This document shows positions 35,859 to 47,213 of a stretch of DNA of 64,000 bases, one piece after another. The stretch is from Ascidia mentula (lineage: Eukaryota > Chordata > Ascidiacea > Phlebobranchia > Ascidiidae). Position numbers and translations under genes: made by a program. The notes beneath the pieces are model-generated. The model did not search any database, was not told the origin of the DNA, and was given only the letters and a program-made list of their open reading frames with translations. The stretch's first letter is position 1, and the number at the start of each line of letters is the position of its first letter. The stretch lies in contig OX387202.1 in assembly GCA_947561715.1 (NCBI GenBank), positions 2,108,001 through 2,172,000 on the forward strand, written 5' to 3'.

Positions 35859-38800
35859 ATGGATCCAAAAAAATCACAATCTGAAAGTTCACAAATTAAA
35901 TCAAAGACAGGATCTTCGACAAATAAGCAACTTCCACTAAAGCAGAAAAAACATCCTTCTCATAAAAGGTATGTAATTGCCACAACATGACTTTTGTGCC
36001 TGGAAGCTATTTAAACCAACAGTGTAATGCCATGAGACTGCAACGTATGCTGCAATAGGCAAGCTTAGTGAAACTTAATTTTGAGTATATATAATGTCTG
36101 TTTCAAGGCAACTATCCCTCGGATCAACATACCTGTCTTCCTGTTACTTTCTTTAGTAATATAATATTCTCAGTAGTTTCTTCCAATCAAAATATGTTTA
36201 TTCTTTTAGGCCATGTGAATCCAAACAGCATATGTTACAGAGTTAGCATCGAATCGCATTAAGTCTAAGTATAGAATCAGAATAGAATGACCAAACATCA
36301 GACTGCAACACAGGTATCCCAGAGCATAGGAAATAATCTACGCAATATCTTGAACTAACACTGAACAGCAATGTGGAGCCAATAATATGAATTGTGTATA
36401 AGGTGCAGACAAAGTCGTCTTATAGTCACAGCAGCTGCACTGATGAGACATTTTAGGTCGAAACAGTGGCCATATGTCTGCAGCTTATACATAACACTGA
36501 ACAGTTCACATGGGAAACAGGATTTGCTTACACACACATGCATTAATTATACTTGACAACTCATCGAGTTGACGTTGTGGTGATGACGTACAATATTTCA
36601 GCTTGGTATTTATAAGATCATAGCAAGACTATGCAGATGTGCTACAGATTACAGCGTAACTGAAACCTATAAAGAACTTATTGTCATGCGAATATTTCAA
36701 CAATGAAAAATTGGAAGAAGCTGCCCATCCAAATGTTGATGTACCAGCTGTTGTGCATTTAGATAAAATGATTTAATATGTCATAATGAAAATTTAACAA
36801 TCTGTGCTGGCATCAAGCAGTTGTATGTAGGCTGAAATGTTTCTTTGAAATTGTTCCAAAGATCTATTCAAAGTAGCATAAAATCCGCCAAATTTGTGTT
36901 GCTTCAAACTTTTTATGATAAGTCAGAGCAAAATACAAATGAACAAACACTCGGAGAAGTTTGGCCCATGGTCCCATACCATATCAATACTTCACTGACT
37001 GAACTGTCTTCACCTGCATTTAGTCTGTTTTCAATGACTTTTGAATAATTTGGTGAAAGTAAACATGCCTTATTGGTCACCCAAATACACTGGCTTCAAT
37101 TTCATTGGTCATATTTTTTGAATGTTAGCATTGGTTTTTAGTGAACATGTTATTAATTTCTTCATAAAAACCATCATGGTGACCTTGGGTTCCAAAACAA
37201 AATACCCAGATGTTCCTTGAAGCATGTTTTAAATTTCATCTGACACGTTAGGACTCACAGACAGGATCAAATACAGTAGAAGAAACTTTACCAAAACTCC
37301 TTGGAGGGAAATGTCTGGGACTTAGAAATTTCATGTTCTCTATAAAAGATTTTTATTGATTTCTACTGTAAACTAACTTTGGTGTCATTGCATAGATGAG
37401 AGATAGGCCTTGCATAAAACCACAGTAGGTAGAATACTTTTGACCACTCATTTTTCTACAAATTCCAATTGCATTTTTTACCTAATTTGTATAAATTTTC
37501 AGGTATATACAAAAGACTCATTTTTATCAAATAATTTTCACTTATTCACAACCACTTCTGTGATATTCCTAAATTTTCTGTGTGAAAATTTTTTTTTTCT
37601 TTTAATACCATATATGGATAGTTTAATATATAAAAATTACCAACTAAAAAGGTTTGATGAAGGTATATGTGGTGATGAGCAGATGGAATCACAGACAGAA
37701 ACGGAGACAAAGGCAACTTTTCAAGTCAGTTGTATATGGTGGGCAGTGTACAGAATAGAATGCCAAGCACAGAACTTGCAAATGCAGGCCATGGTCAGAT
37801 AGGGAATATCAGGTGTGCATAACAAGTTTACATTGGAGGCTAAGACAAGCTTGTGTTTGTATGTTCACAGTTGAGCCAGCGTCATCAGAAAGTAGTATTG
37901 GAAATTTACACAACACCACAGTATGTGCTTATAGAACTTATTTTTTAGTACTGATAAAAAAAGGTTATCTAAGGTGTAAAAGATATTTCTGGTGGATCAA
38001 CATCACAAACTTTTACACTAAATCTGACAAATATTATTGCATAAATGTGCAGTAGCCTGTATGTAGATTTCTCCTTGGTAAGAGATAGTGTAGTAGCTAA
38101 GTCATGTTCAACAAAAAAGGTGTAATTAAATCTTTATATTGAACAATATCACCAAAAAGGACACAAGACTCTGGATATTCCTCTGGACATTCCTCTGAAC
38201 ATTCCTCTGGACATTCCTCTGGATATTCCTCTGGACATTCCTCTGTCCATTCCTCTGGACTTTCCTCTGGATATTCATCGATATTAGCAGGTGATGACCA
38301 TAGGCGATGATTTAGGGGTGACTGGGGTGACATGTCATCCCTCACAAACAAACAGGGGTGACAACGTGTGTATTGTCACCCCTGGATTTCGTTTAAATTA
38401 AAAATTATGGTCAGAAGAACCACATACATTATACTATGCATAAAGCTAGTTTCAAACAACTTGTATTATCACCGTCACAATCATGACAAACACAAGCGTC
38501 TCGTGGATTATTACGCAGCGCAGCAGTTGTTGTAGCATAGTGGTAAAAATCAGCATTGTTGCGTAATAGATTTGTTTGTCACTTCATAATTACTAAATCT
38601 GCAATAGACCGAGTAAAACAAAAATGTGCTGCTTTCAGTAAGGGGGTCAATAATTAAAGTGATTAAAATTTAGTGCTACAACAACATGATTCTGTGTTAA
38701 AACAAAGTGACACGAAAGGGAATTTGCGTAGTTTACGTATGTTCAGGGCGATACGATTGATGAATGTTTTTTGCGTGTTTTTATAAATTGGAAAGTCACC

Positions 38801-41800
38801 CTTAATATTTTACAAAACGTTACAAAATCGACGCCTATGGTGATGACATAAACGCTCGCAAAGGTCAACAGTTTTCTGTTTTAAGTGAAATTAACTACAA
38901 CATATATTTTATCCCACCATTCGATAAAACATGATAAACAATAAATAATTATTAATAACAAACTTATAGTAGTGTTATACGATAATGTTATGTCATTGCT
39001 TGATATTATGTATCAAAATGAATTATATCAGTGTAAATTTGCAGTTTCAACTAAAAGATTAGATCCAATGTTCTCTGCCCCCTATTGGAGGAGACCTGAC
39101 CAAAGTGCAATACTCCATGAATGCATGAGGGCCTACAAAACAAATGATGAGGAGATAATTTCTTCAGTAGCTTCCTTACTTCCTGATTGTCTCAATCTAA
39201 GTTGGTGTAAAGTTACTCAGGAAGAGATTGAAGCCCTCTCCTTTGTTATTGAAAGAAGAAACAAATCGGTATTATTTTATAGTTAATGAAAATTCTTAAC
39301 AACATGATAAGCAAATATATACAATATATACATAATGTTTCAACTTTTTGTAAAGCGCTCACAGTTTAGTGCCAAGGATGTGCTGTCATTATATTTAATT
39401 TTTTGAAAACCATGTACTCCTTCCGTGTTTGTATTCTCACAAATATCCTATTTCAAGTTGATTGTTAAAATAAGTAAAAAAATTTAAAAAAATTGAGTTT
39501 ACTTTATTACTCAGTATGTGTGGCCATTACACTTTCTTGCTTGACTGCGTGTTCGTTGAAAACCATGTATCCCTTCCTTGTTTGTATTCTTACTAATATT
39601 CTAATTGGATGTTTATTGTTTCATTCAGATGAGGATGCTCTATCTCTCCATGAACAAGATAGGATATAGTGGAGCTGCTGCATTGGCTCGTTGCATTCAC
39701 AACATTGAAGAAATTAATCTGGATGATTGTGACATAGGAGAAATGGGTGTGGAAATTCTCTCAGAGAGGATTAAAGATTTGCAAAAACCTGTAAGATACA
39801 AATCAGAATTCAAGTAAAGCGTGGCAATTGGGTGTTGTGTAATTTCATATCACCACAAAATGAAACAATAAGTAAATATATTTAAAAAAAAAAGTTTATT
39901 TCTGTACTCAGGTTGTCTTATCATTATACTTTCTTGTTTGACATGCGTGTTCATTGAAAACCATGAACCCCTTCCTTGTTTGTATTCTTATATTCTAATT
40001 TCAAGTTCATTGTTTTATTCAGATGAGGAAACTCTATCTCTCCAGGAACAAGATAAAAGATAGTGGAGCAGCTGCATTGGCTCGTTGCATTCACAACATT
40101 GAAGAAATTAATCTGGATGATTGTGACATAGGAGAAATGGGTGTGGAAATTCTCTCAGAGAAGATTAAAGATTTGCAAAAACCTGTAAGATACAAATCAG
40201 AATTCAAGTAAAGCGTCGCAATTGGGTGTTGTGTAATTTCATATCACCACAAAATGAAACAATAAGTAAATATATTTAAAAAAAAAAGTTTATTTCTGTA
40301 CTCAGGTTGTCTTATCATTATACTTTCTTGTTTGACATGCATGTTCGTTGAAAACCATGTACCCCTTCCTTGTTTGTATTCTTATATTCTAATTTCAAGT
40401 TCATTGTTTTATTCAGATGAGGAAACTCTATCTCTCCAGGAACAAGATAAAAGATAGTGGAGCAGCTGCATTGGCTCGTTGCATTCACAACATTGAAGAA
40501 CTTGATCTGGATGATTGTGACGTAGGAGATCATGGTGTGGAAATACTCTCAGAGAAGATTAAAGATCGGGAAAAACCTGTAAGATATCAATCAGATGCAA
40601 GTGAAACATGACTATCGGTTGTTGAGAACTTTTATATCATCACAATAAAAAAATGTGAAAATTAGTTATTAAATTTTGTAAAATTGGATCTATTTCTTTA
40701 CATAGGATGTGTGGTCATTATACTTTCCTTGCTTGACATGCGTGTTCGTTGAAAACCATGAACCCCTTCCTTGTTTGTATTCTTACTAATATTCTAATTT
40801 CAAGTTCATTGTTTCATTCAGATGAGGAATCTCGATCTCTCCAGGAACAAGATAGGAGATAGTGGAGCAGCTGCATTGGCTCGTTGCATTCACAACATTG
40901 AAGAACTTGATTTAAGGCTTTGTGACATAGGAGATCATGGTGTGGAAATTCTCTCAGAGAAGATTAAAGATTTGCAAAAACCTGTAAGATACAAATCAGA
41001 AGTCAAGTGAAACATGACTATTGGTTGTTGAGAAATTTTATGTCATCACACTAAAAAAATCTGAAAATTAGTATTTTAATTTTGTTAAATTGGGTCTATT
41101 TTGCTACTCAGGATGTGTGGTCATTATATTTTCTTGCTTGACTGCATGTTCGTTGAAAACCATGTACCCCTCCCTTATTTGTATTCTTACTAATATTCTA
41201 ATTTCAAGTTCATTGTTTCATTCAGATGAGGAAACTCAATCTCTCCAGGAACAAGATAGGAGATAGTGGAGCAGCTGCATTGGCTCGTTGCATTGACAAC
41301 ATTGAAGAAATTGATCTGGATGATTGTGACATAGGAGAAATGGGTGTGGAAATTCTTTTGGAGAAGATTAAAGATTTACAAAAACCTGTAAGATACAAAT
41401 CGGAAGCCAAGTGAAACATGACTATTGGTTGTTGAGAAATTTTAAAAACACAACAAAAAAATGTGAAAATTAGTCATTAAATTTTGTAAAATTGGGTCTA
41501 TTTTGGTACTCGGGATGTGTGGTCATTATACTTTTTTGCTTGACTGCATGTTATTCAAACCTGTAAGACACAGTTAGTCCTTCACTTGTGCTTGGTTTGG
41601 TCTTTTTTCCATTGTTCATATTCTGTTTTGTGACATGAAATTCTCTCAACAGAATAAAAAATATTAGAAACACCTGTAAAATTAACTTTTCACTATTTCA
41701 GACTGTTTTATCACTTACACTAAAAAAAGTAGCTTTTACTACAGGATCTGCCTGACTTTTTGTCTGGAAGGTTGTTTTGCCGTGGCACAGTAGCATTGCA

Positions 41801-44800
41801 AAAGATCTAAGTTTTTTTTTTATGAATAGTCTATTTTTTGCTGTTGTTGTTTTTCAGCATTTTTAATATCATTTTATTGTGTTTACTGTATGGAACTTTC
41901 TGATAAAAAGCCAGGTTTATCCTGTATTAAAAAGCTACTGCTCTTTTTAGTGTGATTACAAAAGTTTACAGTGATTGCTTGGCCTGCATCTCCAGTTTTG
42001 GTTGGAACCCAATTTTTCATTTTTAAATTCAGTTTTATCACTTATGTTTGTTTGTGGTAATTTGTTTACATTATCCACTGTAACTATGCAACTATCTGAT
42101 ATTGTCCATTTTCTGTTGTTCACATTGTGAATAACCAAAAGATATGGTTAACAACTAAAATTAGTTGTTTATCGTGAAATAGTTGTAATTTTGTTCAACA
42201 TTCTCTAAAATTCTTTGGCAATATTTGTTATGTAATATCTGTTGTTTAGATGAAATATGTGAATCTACAAGGCAACAGTTTGACGGATGAAAGTGCTGAG
42301 TCATTGGCTGGATGTATGCACAATATTGAGAGGTTGTCGGTCATAAGATATAACAACTTTACACAGGCAGGGAAGGATCTCATCAATTCTGAAGTGATTG
42401 AAATAAAATGCATGTTTTTGTTGAAAACATAGTACAAAACTGTTCATTACAATTAACATTTTTTTTGCTCCAAAAATTGCTTTGGTCTGTTGCAAGGTTT
42501 TATATGATGTTTAATTTACAACTATAAAGAAACTTATCATATATACTACTAATATCATTGTAATGACTGAGAAATGACTAATAATTATGTTTTCTATGTT
42601 TTACAGAAGCATAAAGAATATGAAGTAATCCAGTCAACATCATCAGTGGTTGGTGTGGAAGGTGGCAAACTTAATGTAATGGGTTGTGTTGTTGATATTC
42701 CTCCTAATGCACTGGATAAAGATGTTAAAATTTGGTTGAGAAGTTACTATGGAAATACTAAGCCAAATGTGAGTGGCTTAGCCATTGCACTTAGACTTAG
42801 CTCACCCTTGCGATTAACTTATCAATTTCTAAAAAAAATAAAAAGGTTAATATCAAAAGTATCAATATAAATCTCATCAACATTAATGTTTTGTGAATGT
42901 GACGCAACTCAACAAAGAGCCATGTGGCGTGGTCTAACTCCTTTTCCAGAACTTTCAATTTTCCCAAGTACAATTCAGACCTAAACGCGTAAACAAGAAG
43001 CGGGTCTAACATAAAACAAAAAAGACAACTGACGGATTTTTTTTTTAAAATGTTTAGAGGACGGATTCGATTACACCTCTGAACATTTTAATGCTTTTTT
43101 TAAATAATTTTTGTCAACACCCTGCAATAAATGACTACCTGACTGAATTGGATAAAAATGAAATAAAATTGCCAAAACGTGTTCAAAATCGCTTTGCAAA
43201 ATCACTTGCTTTCCTGAGCACCCACCCCTTAAATTTGATTCCCATACATCACCTGGTTGCTTTGTTATGTGCGCTTATCTCTATGACAGACTTTTTATAT
43301 AGACCAAAAGTATATGTTCTGGTCCAAACACTTAATCTGTTTAAACAAATGACAAAAAAAATATCGATGCATCAAAAATACACAATTTTTACAACCATGT
43401 AGAAACATATGGAATATTTTATGTTTGTTGTCTTTACAAATGCAAGATGTAATTTATTGGCTGTTAGCAAGTAAAATGTTTCTTTATTGAACAATTATAT
43501 TTAAACGTTTTTTCTTGGGTTTTCATTCCACAGAAGGAAATTACTCCATTGTTGTATTGTGGACCAAGTGGGTTAAAGTTCACCAAAGATGTCACCATCA
43601 CTTTACCAACATGTTTTGTGTGTGAAGATTCACAACGTGTTGAAGTAAGTTTAAACATTCACCTTTTGGCCTTTACTTAAAAGTGCTTTCGTGTAAATTA
43701 GCAAAAAAAACTAAACTGTTACAAAAAAACTAAACTATTAAGTTGTGGTGTTTTTCTAATAGTTTTTATCATTACGTTTAACTCTCAGCATTTATTGATT
43801 GTTAAGGCCATATTCAAAAATAAAAAAATAAATCCACTTAAATTTATTCAGTCAACGTAGAAGTAGAAGTGTTAAAATGCATTATGGAGTAATGAAGCTA
43901 GTTTATAGTTCCTATATAGGACAAAGATACACGAAATAAAACCGTTTAACACAATTTTAAGGTTGAAACAAGTCAAGATGGAAAAACATGGGAATATTAT
44001 CAAAGTTTAAACCACAGTGGGGAGGGAATGATTTCGTTTAAAGTAACTCACTTTACTTGGTAAATGTATACTGATGACAAAATAAATACAGGATAATTAA
44101 TTTGTTTTCATTAAGGTTCCGATCATTGTTAAAAAATGCCTTTGCTTGGTCGAAAAATAAAATAGTTATGGGTGGATTTCCATATAATGAACCTTTTGAC
44201 TGTGATGAAAGACTCTGGAAATTTTTCATTTGCGATGACTTGAAATTCAATCAAGGGGAAAATCCACATCTGGAAAAGTTAACTGATTTTGCTTTAAGGT
44301 GAAAACCTAGCAAATGTTATGATTTTATGTGGTATTGATCAGTGTGTTGCAAAAAGGCATTTTCCTGTGTAGGCTTTTTCAATAGAAATTATGCCTTTTG
44401 GACCGGGTCCACACTCACGTTTTGCTTTGTTTGTTTTATAACCACCTGCGTATACTCCTTTTGGTCACAAGAGGTCGAGAGTTCTGCAGTAACACAAAAT
44501 ATTGAAATTAGATTTTTTCTATTGATTATTGCCAGATTTGCCAATTTTTTGTATTAATTATTGCCAGATATCATCAAACTGAAGCAACTCTTATACTTAC
44601 AAGTGAAAGTGGTCGAGTTACATTTTCGAAAAATGAAGTCATTTTGTTGAATATTTATGCAATCAATTCAACAAAACGTGATATTAGTTGGAAGTTTGCT
44701 CCACACATTGGTTATGAAACAGTGAATGTGAAATTGAAGTTTGTTGATGAGGAACAAGAAGCAGATTTTAGTGCGAAAGTTAACATAAAGGAGGAACAAC

Positions 44801-45961
44801 AAAATCAGGTGAGATAATAGAACTTTCATTGCCACTATCTGTTCAATTGGTATTTAAAACTGTTTATTCATTGTTTGCAGGAAGACATAAATCAACAATA
44901 TCCAAAAAGTGCTGAGCCAAGAAATGACGACAAACAATCAAGTAGGGAAAAAGCGCATTTTTAAGTATATCAATTAATGCCCAATATTGTGTTACATTTT
45001 GGGTTATTAAGAATAACGAAGAAGAACGAGTCTCATTATGGTAAATCAGCTTGTTCTTTTACACCAGGTCAATCTCAGGACATAGAGGCACAACACTCAA
45101 ACATAACAGAAAGTATAGTTGGAGTTCAGGGTGATGTCCATCAACATTCTGGAAACAGACAGGTAGAATCATTATACTATATATTTGAACTATGTGGAAT
45201 GTTTGAAAAGAATGCAAACATCGCTAAGTGTATTTATCTGTAGCCTGCGTTATAATTTTGAACTTGAGTTGCGACATATATTTGATTTTATATTAACTAC
45301 GCTTGCTGTTTGCAGAAAATTACACATCAGTCTGGGGTAAATATATTCATAAATCAAAAAATCAATGCGACAGAAACCTCAGGTAAAATGACAAACACTC
45401 AACAACTGATGCAAACTTCATCGGAAGGTTTGTAGTTTTGTTAACTAAGATAAATGATTTCCATTAAGTCACATCGATTGTAGTGAAGATGCACAATTTT
45501 GTTACATAATCCGGCAAATATGTTATTTTTGGGGGAATTCGTTTGTTTAGCGTAACACATCCGTAATAAATCTCACTGTCTCACTGAAAGTCATTTGATT
45601 AAATGGCCATAAATTAATAAACAATCAAGTCACTCTGAGTGTGTTATATTTACCAGTAAACAAGATCAGAATTATTGTCTAAATTAACGCAAACGAAATT
45701 GCGGAACAACTTTTATGCACAATGTTGTTGTTGCTATCAGGCATATTATACTTCAATAGTCTGTTCGTCTGACTCATCAAACGTAATTTTCATTGACCGA
45801 CTTTTCTCCTGCTATTCAGCTAGTGGCTTCCTTAGTGTAAGAACAGGTGAAACGCCGGTCAAGAAAAATTACGTTTAATTGTGTCAGGGAAACAGTAACT
45901 AGACAATTATGGTGTTAATTTTTTTTTAGATTCTGAACCATCATGCAGCAAAGATTGTTAG
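35859..45961 (+). CDS. Gene B: LRR-ZU5-UPA protein (PIDD1/FIIND-like), about 789 aa
   Basis: Proposed exons are 35859-35968, 39058-39268, five LRR exons (39629-39790, 40023-40184, 40417-40578, 40822-40983, 41226-41387), 42250-42393, 42607-42768, 43534-43644, 43962-44059, 44116-44298, 44568-44808, 44881-44941, 45068-45162, 45316-45427 and 45930-45961. From exon 2 on, all junctions are in phase and have AG acceptors. Approximate residues are a Lys/Ser-rich N-terminus 1-37, LRRs 108-425, ZU5 426-549 ending HFTW, UPA-like 550-690 (LWKFFICDDLKF; ending FSAKVNIKEEQQ), and a polar tail to SCSKDC. ZU5-UPA proteins such as PIDD1 and NLRP1 self-cleave at HF/S, so HF/T suggests the same here (inference). 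No signal peptide, membrane segment, death domain or NACHT is seen; a cytoplasmic sensor or scaffold is likely. Weak points are the exon 2 acceptor (AAAAG), one GTGATT donor, and whether further exons lie between 35968 and 39058. Confidence 0.8.
36363..36510 (+). mobile_element. Fold-back hammerhead element copy in gene B intron 1
   Basis: GTGGAGCCAATAATATGAAT (the inner part of the terminal repeat) is followed by AATTGTGTATAAGGTGCAGAC, a central block with CAAAGTCGTCTTATAGTCAC, and then one hammerhead arm. It is the same family as 52073-52260 and 59176-59368. The far terminal repeat is not visible. Confidence 0.6.
36433..36485 (+). ncRNA. Type I hammerhead ribozyme (slightly degenerate)
   Basis: Stem I is AGCTGCA (36433-36439) with TGCAGCT (36479-36485). 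The core is CTGATGA (36440-36446). Stem II is GAC/GTC with one mismatch next to its TTTTA loop. GAAA is at 36460-36463. Stem III is ACA/TGT with a fourth mismatched pair, and the cleavage triplet is GTC at 36476-36478. It lies in the first intron of gene B, on the gene's strand. The weakened stems II and III make activity uncertain. Confidence 0.65.
37490..37930 (+). other. Possible additional 5' exons of gene B
   Basis: An open stretch at about 37614-37728 could end at a GTCAGT donor-like site. A small open segment at about 37872-37920, after TTCACAG and before GTATGT, reads VEPASSESSIGNLHNTT. They have exon-like edges but no counterpart in gene A and no recognised domain, so I left them out of the model. 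Confidence 0.25.
38169..38285. repeat. 12-bp minisatellite
   Basis: Tandem units close to GGACATTCCTCT repeat about nine times, with the variants GGATATTCCTCT and GAACATTCCTCT. The minus strand reads as EECPEE repeats because 12 is a multiple of three. It lies in a gene B intron, and I do not treat the open frame as a gene. Confidence 0.8.
39629..41387 (+). repeat. Five tandem LRR exon units of gene B
   Basis: Five exons of exactly 162 nt (54 codons, phase 0) start at 39629, 40023, 40417, 40822 and 41226, with periods of 394, 394, 405 and 404 bp. Each carries two RI-type repeats: LSRNKIxDSGAAALARCI and the half ending CDIGxxGVEILSEKI. Introns are also alike, and the first two units are nearly identical through the intron, so amplification was by tandem duplication and is partly recent. 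Gene A has a single such exon (18372-18533). Because every unit is a whole number of codons, gain or loss of units keeps the frame. Confidence 0.92.
42607..44808 (+). other. ZU5-UPA (FIIND-like) exon block of gene B
   Basis: ZU5 is carried by exons 42607-42768 (GGKLNVMGCVVDIPPNAL), 43534-43644 (ITPLLYCGPSGLKFTKDVTI) and 43962-44059. The ITPLL-CGPSGL-F wording is diagnostic of ZU5. The last of these ends FKVTHFT, with W completed across the intron. UPA-like exons 44116-44298 and 44568-44808 carry LWKFFICDD and VTFSKNEVILLNIYAINSTK, aligning by pattern to the UPA of UNC5 and PIDD1. The HF/T position is where PIDD1 and NLRP1 have their HF/S autocleavage sites. Confidence 0.8.
42775..42818 (+). 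pseudogene. U1 snRNA relic in a gene B intron
   Basis: GGCTTAGCCATTGCACTTAG and CTCACCCTTGCGATTAACTT correspond to the middle of U1 and to the U1-derived sequence at the same intron position in gene A. It begins six bases after the exon end, next to the GTGAGT donor, so a deletion removed the U1 5' half. Confidence 0.75.
45780..45880. repeat. Fold-back hairpin in the last intron of gene B
   Basis: Arms AAACGTAATTTTCATTGACC and GGTCAAGAAAAATTACGTTT flank a short loop. It is the same element as in gene A (22010-22100) and at 61010-61110. Confidence 0.6.
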
Positions 45962-46540
45962 TTCCATCTTCCAATCCGTGCTGTGCTTTTGATTGATTAC
46001 AATTATATCCACTTAAACCAATGTAATGTTAATTGCAACAAGTGTCTAACGTTAACCAACATAGCTACAAGACAAGTTGGTACAAAAATCTTAAATATGC
46101 GACTAAAAACATGTAATAAAATAAAAGCTTTCTTGTTTAGTATTATTGTCTTCAAACTTCTTGTGTTCTTTTACTCCATGGATTGTATAATTTCCGCATT
46201 TCCATTTCCTGTGCTCAGCTTGTGTTGTTGATTTGACACTTTTGTAAATACTACTATTCATTGGTTGCCAATGCTTGTGGTTTTCCTTCGTAATGCGCAG
46301 ATGACAAAAGTTACAGTGAATCACTGTTTGTTGCGAAGTTTTTTATGCCTTTTTTTTATTTTTTAACTAAATTAAAGTTTTAATAAAATGTTACCAAGTT
46401 ATTTACATACTTTGTTTGTGAAACATATTCAATGGCAAATGACACGAACGTCGACAACCTAATGCCATAAATTCAACAAAAATTAAACCAGAAGGCAGAC
46501 CTGGTTAGCTCGGAAAGTTTCTACGTTGCAAGGCATTGGT
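45962..46540 (+). other. 3' flank of gene B with polyadenylation signal
   Basis: AATAAAATAAAAG at about 46115-46127 is the likely poly(A) signal, conserved in gene A. A second AATAAA lies near 46382. The region is shared among the A, B and inverted copies. Confidence 0.55.
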
Positions 46541-47213
46541 CAACCATCAGAAGGAATTTCCTTCGTTCCAGCTCACTGAAAATGCATAGCTCGTTGCTTA
46601 ACAGTTCTCAGTTGTGACTTGGTATAGCCCGCAATAAACTTTCATAAACGTTTTTTAGCTTATTTTACAAACAACAGAAATAAAAGTCATTATATTGCGA
46701 TAGACTAACTCTTAACGGCGTTTCATTGGCGCTAACGCGCGAGTCTCCAACATTTGTTGACCCAAAATCATTTGAACTGTCTCTTTGTCGGTTTCACTTG
46801 CAAACGGTTAAATCCGAATAAACAGTTTATTATCAGGCTGTGGGAATAAATCCCAACCCGGCGAACAGCTTGTAGAGTCTTAGTAATAATAGCAGTGTCT
46901 TGTCACCAGATAAAAGATGAAAGATAGAACGATGGTTCCGAAAATAATAGAATCGAACCCAATATAAAGAGCTGAATTAACAGGCGCACATGACTATTTA
47001 TACTTGGATTATCGGAAGCTTATTGGTAGATTTAGTCACGTGCCGTTATACATTACTTGGGTTAATATAATACAAGAATAAGGATGTGGTGTGACATAAG
47101 CATAGTAGAACACTTTATGTGGTAAACAGGATGTTAAATGAATCATTTTACTTGAAACTCGAAACACAAGTAATAAATAAATTATTGGGGACACATTGTA
47201 CCTCGTTAGGTTG

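Larger units (their letters stand above)
35655..46540 (+). repeat. Duplicon B (paralogous to 16080-22811)
   Basis: This is the collinear paralogue of duplicon A. Upstream homology starts near CAACTAATTATTGACG (35655) and downstream homology ends near 46540. The extra length comes from the tandem LRR exons, a fold-back hammerhead element near 36.4 kb and intronic sequence at 37.2-39.0 kb. Confidence 0.8.

Noticed and set aside
36691-37050. Missing coding exon shared by genes A and B
   Set aside because: The segment is collinear with 16796-17150, but stops fall differently in the two copies and no domain is recognised; it is better explained as conserved intron or an old insertion.
37490-37930. 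Definite additional exons of gene B
   Set aside because: Edges resemble splice sites but phases do not join well to neighbouring exons and gene A has no equivalent.
38097-38351. EECPEE-repeat protein on the minus strand
   Set aside because: It is a translation of a 12-bp minisatellite lying in a gene B intron.
43091-43402. 103-codon gene
   Set aside because: It lies inside a gene B intron between two ZU5 exons, has no domain and no counterpart in gene A.
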